5,970 nucleotides of DNA, taken from Pseudonocardiaceae bacterium (GTDB lineage Bacteria > Actinomycetota > Actinomycetes > Mycobacteriales > Pseudonocardiaceae). The position numbers and the translations under genes are program-made. Position 1 is the stretch's first letter. The number at the start of each line of letters is the position of its first letter. The notes under the pieces are model-generated. The model saw nothing but the letters and a program-made list of their open reading frames with translations. It did no database searches and was not told where the DNA came from. The stretch is from positions 1 through 5,970 of the forward strand of contig JAICSB010000219.1 in NCBI GenBank assembly GCA_025937115.1, read 5' to 3'. Of the stretch, positions 5,626 through 5,970 are shown in pieces.

Positions 5626-5970
5626 ATGCGCTGTCGCACGAAGGTCGCACTCACCGTCGCGGTCGCCGTGATCCTCGGCGTCACCGGCTGCGAGGCATCT
5701 GAGCCATCGTTTGGTCGCGGAGCCACGGTCGTGCCGGCTGGCGTGCCGGCTCCAAATCCACCTGCGCTGCTCCGCGATCCACCTGCGTGGACCCCCGATC
5801 GTCCTGCTCTGCGCCACGAGTTCGTCGCGCCCGCCGCACCAACCGGGTTCGAGATGTCCGGTCCGGCGTTCGACATCAAGGCCAACGTCTGCCAGATGGA
5901 GTACGTCCGACCGCTCAACCCGCCTGGCGACCAGAAGCACACGGTGTGCTGGGTGCGGAAGGGCTTCGGC
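5626..5970 (+). CDS. Putative lipoprotein of unknown function (3' end missing)
   Basis: ATG 5626 opens a frame still open at the window end, giving 115 residues. The first 22 form a lipoprotein signal: basic start MRCRTK, a Val/Ala-rich core, and lipobox VTGC with Cys22 as the lipid site. Residues 36-64 are a Pro/Ala-rich linker made of two VPA[GP] units followed by three tandem heptapeptides of pattern [ND]-[PR]-P-A-[LW]. A more ordinary globular sequence follows, with two cysteines 19 residues apart (NVCQ and TVCW) that could form a disulfide. I do not recognise the family. GGAGAA at 5608-5613 is a fair ribosome binding site but stands 12 bases from the ATG. The 54-base gap after the binding-protein gene allows co-transcription. 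A role as a cell-surface partner of the sugar system is possible but only suggested by position. Confidence 0.65.
   Translation, partial: MRCRTKVALTVAVAVILGVTGCEASEPSFGRGATVVPAGVPAPNPPALLRDPPAWTPDRPALRHEFVAPAAPTGFEMSGPAFDIKANVCQMEYVRPLNPPGDQKHTVCWVRKGFG
5731..5817 (+). repeat. In-frame tandem repeats in the lipoprotein linker
   Basis: GTGCCGGCT occurs at 5731-5739 and 5743-5751 (period 12, giving VPAG and VPAP). ATCCACCTGCG occurs at 5756-5766 and 5777-5787 (period 21), and a diverged third unit reaches 5817, giving three heptapeptides. Both periods are multiples of three, so the repeats preserve the frame and act at protein level as a flexible stalk. Confidence 0.6.

Overview
This is a high-GC window with strong codon-position GC bias, and every supported gene lies on the + strand. 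The protein families point to an actinomycete (Actinomycetota): a membrane-anchored metallophosphoesterase of the actinobacterial type, a PfkB sugar kinase, an FHS-type sugar permease and two lipoproteins with short Gram-positive-style lipoboxes. The genus cannot be fixed from the sequence.

Layout. (1) Positions 1-1533 hold the 3' part of a metallophosphoesterase-like gene. It has an N-terminal catalytic-type domain, about four membrane segments and a soluble C-terminal domain; its start lies outside the window. (2) Positions 1534-1811 are a spacer of about 280 bases. It carries a plausible promoter, a long imperfect stem-loop, a second perfect hairpin and a possible small ORF whose stop overlaps an ATG of the next gene (TGATG). 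(3) Positions 1812-2792 encode a PfkB-family kinase, probably a fructokinase. (4) Positions 2861-4222 encode a 12-helix sugar permease related to the L-fucose/H+ symporter FucP. (5) Positions 4279-5571 encode a lipid-anchored extracellular sugar-binding protein of the glucose-binding type (GtsA / Thermus glucose-binding protein group). (6) From 5626 to the window end runs the start of a second lipoprotein of unknown function with a short tandem-repeat stalk.

Genes 3-5, and perhaps 6, are co-directional with gaps of 54-68 bases and look like one sugar uptake and activation operon. The permease would bring in a free sugar and the kinase would phosphorylate it. The odd member is the binding protein. 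Such proteins normally work with ABC permeases, yet none is encoded next to it here; it sits beside a secondary transporter instead. Either the ABC permease genes lie elsewhere (or downstream) or the pairing is unusual.

No RNA genes, insertion sequences, CRISPR arrays or phage genes were seen. The most notable observations are the binding-protein/MFS pairing without ABC permeases, an apparent Asn/Asp rearrangement at the FucP proton-coupling site, degenerate metal-binding motifs in the phosphoesterase, the structured leader with a possible coupled small ORF, and a hairpin directly in front of the permease ribosome binding site.
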